Origin: Motilimonas pumila
GTDB lineage: Bacteria; Pseudomonadota; Gammaproteobacteria; Enterobacterales; CBDFNC01
Length of the DNA: 64,000 nucleotides
Direction: 5' to 3'
NCBI RefSeq assembly: GCF_003596335.1
Contig: NZ_QZCH01000021.1
Location: 1-64,000 of the forward strand
Shown: piece by piece, positions 45,037-52,775 of the stretch
How the letters are laid out: each line of letters opens with the position of its first letter
Position numbering within the stretch: the first letter of the stretch is position 1
Translations under genes and position numbers: made by a program
Notes under the pieces: generated by a model
What the model was told of the DNA's origin: nothing
The model's input: only the letters and a program-made list of their open reading frames with translations
Databases searched by the model: none

Positions 45037-45152
45037 ACTCCCAAACTCCCAAACTCCCAAACTCCCAAACTCCCAAACTCCCAAACTCCCAAACTCCCAA
45101 ACTCCCAAACTCCCAAACTCCCAAACTCCCAAACTCCCAAACTCCCAAACTC
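45037..45152 (+). repeat. 8-bp microsatellite, 14.5 tandem copies of ACTCCCAA
   Basis: The unit ACTCCCAA is repeated perfectly 14 times plus ACTC. The run is stop-free in all three forward frames because the unit length is not a multiple of three and all eight codons are sense (Thr-Pro-Lys-Leu-Pro-Asn-Ser-Gln). Such pure octamer runs mutate by slippage and are typical of phase-variable loci. Confidence 0.97.
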
Positions 45153-45570
45153 GATATTTAAGCTTGTTGGGCTGTTGATATTTGCAGTTGTAGGCTTAGG
45201 TTTGACTCAAGGTACTCACTGGCTGTTTGACAAGGTATTTTACTAGCCTGTGACCGCTCTCGGGATTGTGTCAGAACCATACTCAGGCCTTTAATCGTGC
45301 TCTACAGGTTGGAGTTGGAGTTCGCACCCGGTATGGGGTAGGCGGTTTCATTCAGAGTAACCTGCCTGATAGACCATCCACCCAAATATGTAAAAAGTCG
45401 CAGGACAAGTTCCCCCTCAAGGCTGCACTTATCTGACAAAGTCGGTGTGTGTTTACTTAAAAACAATCTTTTAATGGGTGAATTACACTATTTATGATAA
45501 TTTGATAGCGCTAACTAAAGGGGGGTGATTAATAATTTTTAATCATTTGTTTCATGTGGTTATGAGTTTT
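45153..45570. other. Region without a convincing gene after the microsatellite
   Basis: The forward frame that continues from the mrcB stop through the microsatellite runs on to TAG 45244-45246 and encodes a hydrophobic end (FKLVGLLIFAVVGLGLTQG), but it has no ATG, GTG or plausible start of its own. After 45247 no ORF of useful length, no RNA gene and no known repeat could be recognised. A TGATTA/TAATCA inverted repeat lies at 45527-45546. Confidence 0.5.
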
Positions 45571-45571
45571 A

Positions 45572-45630
45572 TTGACGATTTTGACGTCTATTTTTAACGT
45601 TTTTGACGTGTTTTTGCATGATTGTTAACG
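45572..45630 (+). promoter_or_regulatory. Cluster of five TTRACG motifs
   Basis: TTGACG occurs at 45572, 45581 and 45603, and TTAACG at 45594 and 45625. The sites form doublets 9 bases apart, with the doublets 22 bases (two helical turns) apart. This looks like a binding array for a direct-repeat-reading regulator upstream of a transcript that would end at the terminator at 45856-45888. The regulator is unknown. Confidence 0.35.
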
Positions 45631-45827
45631 AAATTTAAGAACGAATGAGTAGAGATTGAGCAATCTTATTTGCTATCTTTTTCTGGCAGTCTTTTGAAGC
45701 GTTTGTTAAGACACCTGTAGTGAATTTAGTGGTTATAGAGCGATTGCACCTCGCACTATATAAATGGCCGCAGCAAGGAGCGCAGTGGTACCTAGTTTAG
45801 GGATAAACAATACGTGGATTTTACTAT

Positions 45828-45888
45828 AACCATTTCCTTTCCTATAAATGGTTTTTAAAGGGAGCTTATACGCTCCCTTTTTTTTATG
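45828..45888 (+). terminator. Two consecutive hairpins ending in a strong terminator
   Basis: AACCATTT pairs with AAATGGTT (45828-45853). Then AAAGGGAGC pairs with GCTCCCTTT around TTATAC and is followed by eight T residues (45856-45888). A plus-strand transcript must end here, but no convincing gene precedes it. A 21-codon frame (ATG 45764) and a possible small RNA are the only candidates. Confidence 0.75.
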
Positions 45889-45963
45889 CTGTTGAAATAC
45901 ATTTGCAGACTTGCCCAAACCTATTTTTAGATCTTGCTTAGCATTAAACCTTCCGCTTGGGCA

Positions 45964-45993
45964 CAAAAAAGCCACGCCCTAGCGTGGCTTTCA
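45964..45993 (-). terminator. Terminator of the beta-mannosidase gene
   Basis: AAAAAAGCCACGC pairs with GCGTGGCTTT around CCTA, 25 bases past the mannosidase stop on the minus strand. Confidence 0.85.
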
Positions 45994-46017
45994 ACTTTAC
46001 TGAAACTGGTGATCCTA

Positions 46018-48462
46018 TTAATAGGTTTGTCGTAGGTGTTTCAAGCTAAGGCTGGTTTTAAACTCGTCTAAACTGATGGCTTGTTCTGGCGTAAAGCGTA
46101 AGCTTCTGACTTCGTCTGCAAGGAGCGTCACGCTGTTATCACTAAATTGGCCAGGGAATGCCGATTCAAGCTGACAAAAGAAAGCCGGCGCATCTGTGCT
46201 GAGGTTTATTTCAAAGCCATTAGCACGTTCGCTCACTTGATAAACCACATTAGCATTGGCGAGCTCGCACGCTTTCCACTGGTCGGCGATAAAATCATTT
46301 TCTATGATGATAGCTTCACCTTGGTGTTCGCCGGTCAGGCGAATGTGCCAAAAACCTTCCGTATCGCCATGGTGCTCAAATTCACTGATCACTATGCTTT
46401 TGTCTGCCTTACTTACAACATTTAATGTGTTAGTTTCGATTTCGCGGCCATTAAAGTCATATTTAGTGAGCTGACCTGTGAGTGATACATCGTCTGCTAA
46501 ATCACTGACTAGCTTAATTTCGACTTTACCGGCTTTGCTGACAAAGGTAACCAATAACGGCGCAAAAAAGCGCTTTGCATGGTAGTGCAACTGTTTCCAG
46601 CGGCCGCTGTACTCAATGCTTGACCAAGACGCAACCGGCCAAACGTCATTCAACTGCCAATATAGAATGCCCATGCAAATAGGCTTGGTGGAGCGCCAAT
46701 ATTCCGAAGCCGTTTTGATTGCCAGCGCTTGCTGCACCTGACTGAGATATAGAAAGTTGTCAAAGCCTTGTGGGAAGCGGAAACAACGGGTAAACATTTC
46801 TACAATTTTTGAGTTACCACCTTGGTTGCGTTGGTGCCATTCCATCACTGGCGCCGTAACGTTCCAATCAGTTTCTTTAGCAAAGGTTTTAACGGTTGCC
46901 AGAGATGGCAGCGATTGGTAACCAAACTCAGAGCAAAAGCGTGGGTTAACCTCAAGGTATGCTGAAAACGATTTACCTGAATGCCACACATCCCAGTAAT
47001 GCATATCCCCTTTGTTATCGTCGTGCCATGCATCACCAAAGTCGAGCTCTCCATTACAAGGAGAACTTGGCCAAAAGCGACGGCTATCATCGGTCAGCGC
47101 GACATTGTGCTCTAGGCTGCGGTTTAATCTGTCGTAGTTAACGATATATTTTTGTGGATTTTCTCGAGATTCGGGGTACCAAGTAATTGAACCTATCACT
47201 TCGTTATCGCCGCACCACAGGGCAATACAGGGGTGGTGCTGTAAGCGCTTTAACTGGTGTTGTACTTCTTGTGACACTTCTTCAATAAACGCATTGGTGG
47301 AAGGGTATTGGGCGCAGGCAAACATCAAGTCTTGCCACACCAGTAAGCCTAATTGGTCACACTGACGGTAAAATGCATCAGATTCATACACGCCGCCGCC
47401 CCAAACACGGATCATATTCATATTGGCGGCTTTGGCGTCGTTAAGCAGTTTAGCCATTTTTGCTTCAGTCGCGCGGCTCGGTAGCGCATCAGCGGGGATC
47501 CAGTTTGCGCCTTTACAAACAATGTCTCTGCCATTGACGCGAAACAGCATGCTAGTCCCCGTGTCATCATCTTGGGTAATAAGCTCGAGTTGACGCAATC
47601 CTATATGCTGTTCAAGTGATTGACCTGCGCAGGCAACTGATAATGCGTATAGAGGTTGCTCACCGTAACCCACTGGCCACCAAAGCTTTGGTTGCTTAAC
47701 GTCAATTTCGAACTCAATGGTATTATCACCGGCCACTAAGTTGACCGTTTGTGAATAGTCTTGTTGGTCAAAATTAAGCGCAAACGTTTGTTGTTGGTCT
47801 TGATAAGCGTGGCAGTTAATGCTCACAGCTAAACGACACCCTTGATCGTTAAAAGCTTGCGTGTGGCTAAGATAGCGCAAGCTAACTTGCTGACAGGGAC
47901 GCAGCTTAGGCACGCTATAAATACCGGCAACTAACAAGCATATACCCCAGTCCCAACCGGCATGACATTGAGCTTTACGCACGGTATTCATATGCGGTAC
48001 TTGGTTGTTGCCTACCGCCCAAGGTACAGGAAAGGGTAACTGTTCAGCGCGTTGCGCGGCCACTTCAGCGACGGGCCTAAATTCAATACGAATGCTGTTT
48101 TCGCCAAGTTGCAGGAAGGGCTTAACGTCTTTGATGTGACGTAAAAACAGGTTCCCGGTTTGCATCACAAGTTGATCGTTGAGATAAACATTGGCAAAGG
48201 TGTCGACGTCATCCAGAGTTAACTCTATTTGTTGGTTGGCCAGTAAATCGGCTGACACTTCAAAGTGACGGCTTAGCTGCCATTTAGCTTCTGCAACCCA
48301 TTGAACTTGGGTCTCGTTTTTGCCTTGGTAAGGGTCAGGAATGTGACCGGCATCTAATAAGGCACTATGTATATCCCCAGGAATGGTAATGGCACACTCT
48401 GGCGTATTGCCATCAAGGTGGGTTAATAACCATTTTCCAGCAAGCTCAAGCACGTTTGTCAT
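46018..48462 (-). CDS. Beta-mannosidase, glycoside hydrolase family 2
   Basis: 814 residues. N-terminal jelly-roll domain (ELAGKWLLTHLDGN), Ig-like domain, then a TIM barrel with the mannosidase signatures CKGANWIPADALPSR, VWGGGVYESDAFY, LWCGDNEVIGS (acid/base Glu after Asn) and the nucleophile region PVMEWHQRN. C-terminal beta domains follow. No signal peptide is seen, so it should act in the cytosol on imported manno-oligosaccharides or glycan pieces. No transporter, regulator or mannanase gene lies beside it, and it has its own terminator, so it is an isolated gene. Substrate is inferred from family only. Confidence 0.9.
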   Translation of the reverse strand: MTNVLELAGKWLLTHLDGNTPECAITIPGDIHSALLDAGHIPDPYQGKNETQVQWVAEAKWQLSRHFEVSADLLANQQIELTLDDVDTFANVYLNDQLVMQTGNLFLRHIKDVKPFLQLGENSIRIEFRPVAEVAAQRAEQLPFPVPWAVGNNQVPHMNTVRKAQCHAGWDWGICLLVAGIYSVPKLRPCQQVSLRYLSHTQAFNDQGCRLAVSINCHAYQDQQQTFALNFDQQDYSQTVNLVAGDNTIEFEIDVKQPKLWWPVGYGEQPLYALSVACAGQSLEQHIGLRQLELITQDDDTGTSMLFRVNGRDIVCKGANWIPADALPSRATEAKMAKLLNDAKAANMNMIRVWGGGVYESDAFYRQCDQLGLLVWQDLMFACAQYPSTNAFIEEVSQEVQHQLKRLQHHPCIALWCGDNEVIGSITWYPESRENPQKYIVNYDRLNRSLEHNVALTDDSRRFWPSSPCNGELDFGDAWHDDNKGDMHYWDVWHSGKSFSAYLEVNPRFCSEFGYQSLPSLATVKTFAKETDWNVTAPVMEWHQRNQGGNSKIVEMFTRCFRFPQGFDNFLYLSQVQQALAIKTASEYWRSTKPICMGILYWQLNDVWPVASWSSIEYSGRWKQLHYHAKRFFAPLLVTFVSKAGKVEIKLVSDLADDVSLTGQLTKYDFNGREIETNTLNVVSKADKSIVISEFEHHGDTEGFWHIRLTGEHQGEAIIIENDFIADQWKACELANANVVYQVSERANGFEINLSTDAPAFFCQLESAFPGQFSDNSVTLLADEVRSLRFTPEQAISLDEFKTSLSLKHLRQTY

Positions 48463-48731
48463 AAGTCATCTCATTGATTTTATTTGTGATGAAAGAAATC
48501 TTCGCTCGATAAAGCTTAGTAAATAAACGAGCGGTAAGTTCAACATTAAGCGAAAAAATGCAGAGGTAAAGTAAGGGATAACCCCTATCAATACAGGCCG
48601 GTGAAAGCATGCTTAAAACGCGCTTGTTTGTCATGCCTGATGCAGCTTCGTTTAAGAGAAAAGTAGAACGACAAGGTATCAAATGAAGTGATAAATTTTA
48701 CAGCGAAATTGAGGTGGCGTGACGAGATGAA
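48463..48731. other. Intergenic region between mannosidase and hemL
   Basis: About 270 bases upstream of the mannosidase gene. It must hold that gene's promoter, but no clear -35/-10 pair, operator or small gene could be supported. The open frames here are extensions or shadows of the flanking genes. Confidence 0.4.
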
Positions 48732-48758
48732 TTCCCGCCTTTGCGATAAAGGCGGGAA
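48732..48758 (-). terminator. Hairpin after hemL
   Basis: TTCCCGCCTTT pairs with AAAGGCGGGAA around a 5-base loop, 8 bases past the hemL stop. The T-run on the minus strand is weak, but the stem is strong. Confidence 0.65.
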
Positions 48759-48765
48759 GAGTATG

Positions 48766-50046
48766 TTACAACTGCTTAAAGCAATGAGCCGCTGCTGCAA
48801 TTGTTTTATCCAGATCTTGTTGGCTATGCGCCGTGGATAAAAAGCCTGCTTCATAAGCTGAAGGTGCAAGATATACCCCCTGTTCCAACATCAGGTGGTA
48901 AAAGCGTTTGAAACGTTCAATATCGCACTGTGCAACTTGAGCGTAAGTGCTGATGTTTGCTTCTTCACTGAAGAAAAAGCCGAACATACCGCCAACATAG
49001 TTGACACTTAAAGCGATACCCGCGTCGTCTGCGGCCTGTTTTAAGCCGGTTGCTAAATACGCCGTTTTTTCGGTTAATGCTTGGTGTAAGTCGGGCACGC
49101 TGAGTTGTTCTAAGGCCGCTAATCCTGCGCTCATTGCTACCGGGTTACCCGAGAGTGTACCTGCTTGATACACAGGACCGGTAGGCGCAATGTATTGCAT
49201 AATTTCGGTTTTACCACCGAAGGCGCCAACCGGCATGCCGCCGCCAATAATTTTACCTAAGGTAGTCAGGTCAGGTGTGATGTTATAGTAAGCTTGCGCA
49301 CCGCCAAGGGCCACACGAAAACCTGTCATTACTTCATCGAAAATCAGTACTGCTTGGTATTTATCACATAACGCGCGCAGGCCTGGCAAGAAATCCGCTT
49401 GTGGCGGAATACAGTTCATGTTGCCCGCAACAGGTTCAACAATGATACACGCCACTTGTTCAGGGTAGGCTTCAAATAATGCTTCTACTGAGGTGAGATC
49501 ATTAAAGGTGGCGGTTAATGTATGCTGAGCGAAATCTGCGGGCACACCCGGTGAATTTGGTTGGCCCAGAGTTAACGCGCCAGAGCCTGCTTTTACCAAC
49601 AAGGAATCGGCATGGCCATGGTAACAACCTTCAAATTTAATGATTTTATCACGTTGGGTGTAACCTCGCGCTAAGCGAATGGCGCTCATGGTGGCTTCTG
49701 TGCCTGAACTTACCATGCGCACTTGTTCCATAGAAGGCACTAACTCGCTGACTTTTTCGGCCATTTGCAGTTCGATTTCAGTTGGCGCACCAAAACTGAG
49801 ACCGTTTTCCACGGCCGCTAAAACCGCTTCTTTAATCGCAGGGTGATTGTGGCCTAATACCATAGGCCCCCATGAACCCACGTAATCGATGTAAGCTTGG
49901 TCGTCTGCGTCAATCAAGTATGGGCCGTTAGCTTGTTTGATAAAAAGCGGCGAGCCGCCGACACCGTTGAAAGCTCGAACGGGCGAGTTAACGCCTCCCG
50001 GAATACGTTTTTTAGCTAGCTCGAACAGGCGCTCTGATTGACTCAT
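48766..50046 (-). CDS. hemL: Glutamate-1-semialdehyde 2,1-aminomutase
   Basis: PLP enzyme making 5-aminolevulinate, the entry to haem synthesis. 426 residues from ATG 50046, exactly the E. coli length. Conserved parts are [33 protein letters not shown], the PLP-binding FDEVMTGFR and the Lys-containing [16 protein letters not shown]. The frame is open 53 codons further upstream, but that stretch is outside the family alignment and lies in the divergent promoter region. Confidence 0.96.
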   Translation of the reverse strand: MSQSERLFELAKKRIPGGVNSPVRAFNGVGGSPLFIKQANGPYLIDADDQAYIDYVGSWGPMVLGHNHPAIKEAVLAAVENGLSFGAPTEIELQMAEKVSELVPSMEQVRMVSSGTEATMSAIRLARGYTQRDKIIKFEGCYHGHADSLLVKAGSGALTLGQPNSPGVPADFAQHTLTATFNDLTSVEALFEAYPEQVACIIVEPVAGNMNCIPPQADFLPGLRALCDKYQAVLIFDEVMTGFRVALGGAQAYYNITPDLTTLGKIIGGGMPVGAFGGKTEIMQYIAPTGPVYQAGTLSGNPVAMSAGLAALEQLSVPDLHQALTEKTAYLATGLKQAADDAGIALSVNYVGGMFGFFFSEEANISTYAQVAQCDIERFKRFYHLMLEQGVYLAPSAYEAGFLSTAHSQQDLDKTIAAAAHCFKQL

Positions 50047-50259
50047 GATAATCCTTGCATTGTATAGGTTGCAGATAGAAACATGGCTGCAATATAGCAA
50101 AAACCCCCTCTGATTCCGAAACAGAAATTGAGCTTTTTTCAGAAGCGGAATTTTAAGCAGCGTTATAAGGCCATTTTTGCTATGATAGCGGCGACAATGA
50201 CGCAAAAATAGGCAAAATATTTCAACTTGTTATAAGTACTTTGCCGAACAAAAAGAGTA

Positions 50260-50943
50260 ATGAACGTGAAACGATTGATTAGCCTTACTTGGTGGGTAAT
50301 ATTGTTGGCCGCCGGCGTAGGAATGGGCTTTATCTATGGTGAAAGAGATCAGGTTGGCAGTATTGAAGTCGTTGATAAACTCAATCAACAAATCAAAGAG
50401 CTCAGCGTTAAGCTGGAAAATGCCAATTTTACTTTAGCGGTAAAAGAAACTGAAATCGAAACCGAAAAAGCCACGGTTGAACGCCTCAGTAAAGACCTCA
50501 AAACCACGCAAATGAATGTGTTTGAGTTACGCAAGGAACTGACTTTTTACCAAAAAGTACTCTCGCCCGAGTTAATGGTTGGCGGCGTTGCCATTGATAG
50601 CTTTGAATTTGATAAGCTGGCAACAGGGGACTTTAATTATCGCTTGGTGTTGGTGCAGCTAGCGAAAAATAGGCGTGCAATTAATGGTGATGCTACTTTT
50701 ACCATCATGGGTTCGAAAGGCAATGACAAAATTGAGCTGCCTTTGGAGCAAACCAGCATACGGCAAAAAGACAGCCTCGCTATCGACTTTACTTATTTTC
50801 AAATTTTTGAAGGTAAGGTCAGGTTGCCCGCAGGTTTCAACCCGATTGAAGTTGAGCTGGCGTTGGATCTTAAGCCTGATAGCGCGTACAAGGGTGAACA
50901 GTGGTCTGCTAAATACATCTGGTCTGACATCATGCCAGAGTGA
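50260..50943 (+). CDS. DUF6776 family membrane-anchored coiled-coil protein
   Basis: 227 residues: one membrane helix (about 7-24, ISLTWWVILLAAGVGMGFIYG), a coiled coil (about 35-105) and a periplasmic beta domain (about 110-227). It fits the DUF6776 family, commonly found between hemL and erpA in this group of bacteria. The function is unknown. The topology suggests a periplasmic envelope protein. erpA follows after 65 bases. Confidence 0.8.
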   Translation: MNVKRLISLTWWVILLAAGVGMGFIYGERDQVGSIEVVDKLNQQIKELSVKLENANFTLAVKETEIETEKATVERLSKDLKTTQMNVFELRKELTFYQKVLSPELMVGGVAIDSFEFDKLATGDFNYRLVLVQLAKNRRAINGDATFTIMGSKGNDKIELPLEQTSIRQKDSLAIDFTYFQIFEGKVRLPAGFNPIEVELALDLKPDSAYKGEQWSAKYIWSDIMPE

Positions 50944-51008
50944 GCAATACTTGAACTGTTTACTCAGGTATTAGATAATCACCCCATGTAGTGAGACAGA
51001 GGTTAAAT

Positions 51009-51359
51009 ATGTCGACAGGTGTAGAAACAGCATTACCGATTTATTTCAGTGATGCAGCAGCAAATAAAGTAAAAAGATTGATCACCGAAGAAGAGAACCC
51101 AGATTTGAACTTACGGGTTTACGTCACGGGTGGCGGTTGCTCTGGTTTCTCATACGGTTTTACCTTTGATGAAAAGGTAAATGAAGGTGATACCGTCGTA
51201 GATAACGATGGCGTGTCCATGGTCGTCGATTCAATGAGCCTACAGTATTTGGTTGGCGGTACCGTTGATTATACCGAAGGCTTAGAAGGTTCACGCTTTT
51301 TGGTCAACAACCCAAATGCGACAGCAACCTGTGGTTGTGGATCTAGCTTTAGCGTTTAA
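51009..51359 (+). CDS. erpA: Iron-sulfur cluster insertion protein ErpA
   Basis: A-type carrier that delivers [4Fe-4S] clusters, for example to IspG/IspH. 116 residues with the three cluster ligands in [11 protein letters not shown] and [13 protein letters not shown] 51009 is preceded by GAGG; the in-frame ATG at 50991 would add six residues without support. A terminator follows. Confidence 0.95.
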   Translation: MSTGVETALPIYFSDAAANKVKRLITEEENPDLNLRVYVTGGGCSGFSYGFTFDEKVNEGDTVVDNDGVSMVVDSMSLQYLVGGTVDYTEGLEGSRFLVNNPNATATCGCGSSFSV

Positions 51360-51383
51360 TACTGCGCTGTAGAAACGATAATT

Positions 51384-51409
51384 AAACCACCCCTTGGGGT
51401 GGTTTTTTT
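51384..51409 (+). terminator. Terminator of erpA
   Basis: AAACCACC pairs with GGTGGTTT (loop CCTTGG region) and is followed by seven T residues, 24 bases after the stop. Confidence 0.88.
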
Positions 51410-51474
51410 GTGCCTTTAATACGGGCGAGCCATTGACAAAACGCTTGCAGTCTAATGGCTAGGTAACGCTTTGA

Positions 51475-51513
51475 GATGCGTATCATTTATTTGATTGAGA
51501 GCTATTATCATTT
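51475..51513 (-). promoter_or_regulatory. Candidate Fur-like half-sites before the RND efflux genes
   Basis: Read on the minus strand, AAATGATAATAG (51502-51513) and AAATGATACGCATC (51475-51488) resemble Fur-box halves (consensus repeats of GATAAT). They lie 140-180 bases before the first efflux gene. The match is partial, so iron control is only a possibility. Confidence 0.3.
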
Positions 51514-51653
51514 GAGTGCTTTGTCTAAAAGTGATTGTTTTATATCAAATAGGTAGTCAAAAGTGACTGCCATTTAAAGTCAATTTGGGGTAAGGTGTGC
51601 TGTCGCTCATTCAAGGAGTGTACATTTATCACGCCTATCACAGGGAGATTGTC

Positions 51654-52775
51654 ATGGCTGGCGCGAATTCCTTTCTCAATGCAATTGCAACCCGTCCTTA
51701 TTTCATCGCTATTATACTCACTGTCTTCTTAGTGGCTTGGATGGCCAGTGGCAACCCTGCGCAATCGGCGCAGCCCGATGTCAGCTCAACAGACAATGCT
51801 GATGTTGAAGAAATGGTTACTACGGTAAGGGTCAAGCAGTTTAGCCCGCAGCCTGTGACCAAAACCTTAACCTTGTATGGCCGTACTGAGCCAAATCGTA
51901 ACGCAAGAATTGGCGCCGAAGTCAGTGGGCAAGTGGTGCAAGTATTTGCTAAACGTGGCGCCATGGTTCAGCAAGGGGATCCGATTGTACGCTTAGAAAT
52001 GAATGACAGGCAATCTCAACTAGACAAAGCCAATGCCATGCTAAGGCAGCGCCAAATAGAATATGACGGCGTTAAAAAACTGAACCAAAAAGGCTTTCAA
52101 GGCCGAGCCCGTCTAGCTGAAGCTGAAGCGTCATTGATTGATGCCAAAGCGAACGTGGCGGCGTTAACCTTGCAAATCGATAAAACCCTGATTAAAGCGC
52201 CGCTAACCGGCATTTTAAATGAGCGCATGGTTGAAGTAGGGGATTACCTTGCGATTGGTGACCCTGTGGCACAAATTTCAGACATCGACCCTTTAATTGT
52301 TGTCGGTGATGTCACCGAGAAAAACATTACCGGCTTGTCTTTAGGGCAAAAAGCTCACGTTGAATTGATTGATGGCTCTGCCCTTGCTGGCAGTATTCGT
52401 TATATTTCATCTGTTTCGAGCCCGGCTACCAATACATTCCGTATTGAGGTGGCAATTGAAAACCCAGATAACAGCCTGTTGGCAGGTTTAAGCGCTGAGT
52501 TAGAAGTGCCGCTGGAAGAGACCGCGGGCATTAAAGTGACACCTGCAGTGCTGGCATTGGACGATGACGGGAACCTAGGAATTAAATCGGTAGAGCAAGA
52601 CCGAGTGGTGTTTTCACCGATTAAGGTCATCAAAGCTGAAGAAGACGGGGTGTGGTTAGCCGGCTTTGAGCAAGAGGTTACTGTCATCACTGTTGGTCAA
52701 GGCTTTGTGAATCCTGGTGATAAAGTTTCAGCGGTGACCGCGCAAGATGCAGCAGCAACGGAGACACAACTGTGA
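51654..52775 (+). CDS. RND efflux periplasmic adaptor subunit (MFP)
   Basis: 373 residues from ATG 51654 with GGGAG 7 bases upstream. N-terminal membrane anchor (about 13-32), lipoyl half (GAEVSGQVVQVFAKRGAMVQQGDPI), short coiled coil, returning lipoyl half (IKAPLTGILNERMVEVGDYL) and beta-barrel. It bridges the RND pump encoded next to an outer-membrane channel encoded elsewhere. The pump gene starts in its stop codon (GTGA). Confidence 0.9.
   Translation: MAGANSFLNAIATRPYFIAIILTVFLVAWMASGNPAQSAQPDVSSTDNADVEEMVTTVRVKQFSPQPVTKTLTLYGRTEPNRNARIGAEVSGQVVQVFAKRGAMVQQGDPIVRLEMNDRQSQLDKANAMLRQRQIEYDGVKKLNQKGFQGRARLAEAEASLIDAKANVAALTLQIDKTLIKAPLTGILNERMVEVGDYLAIGDPVAQISDIDPLIVVGDVTEKNITGLSLGQKAHVELIDGSALAGSIRYISSVSSPATNTFRIEVAIENPDNSLLAGLSAELEVPLEETAGIKVTPAVLALDDDGNLGIKSVEQDRVVFSPIKVIKAEEDGVWLAGFEQEVTVITVGQGFVNPGDKVSAVTAQDAAATETQL

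Noticed and set aside
45037-45152. CRISPR-like array
   Set aside because: The units are directly adjacent 8-mers without spacers; it is a microsatellite.
45733-45975. 80-codon minus-strand frame between the microsatellite and the mannosidase gene
   Set aside because: It runs through two strong hairpins and a terminator, has no ribosome site or family match, and its composition looks random.
48446-48869. Two minus-strand frames between hemL and the mannosidase gene
   Set aside because: Each overlaps a well-supported gene end, has no ribosome site and no recognisable protein features.
50047-50205. 53-codon N-terminal extension of hemL
   Set aside because: It is not part of the HemL family, and ATG 50046 gives exactly the usual 426 residues.
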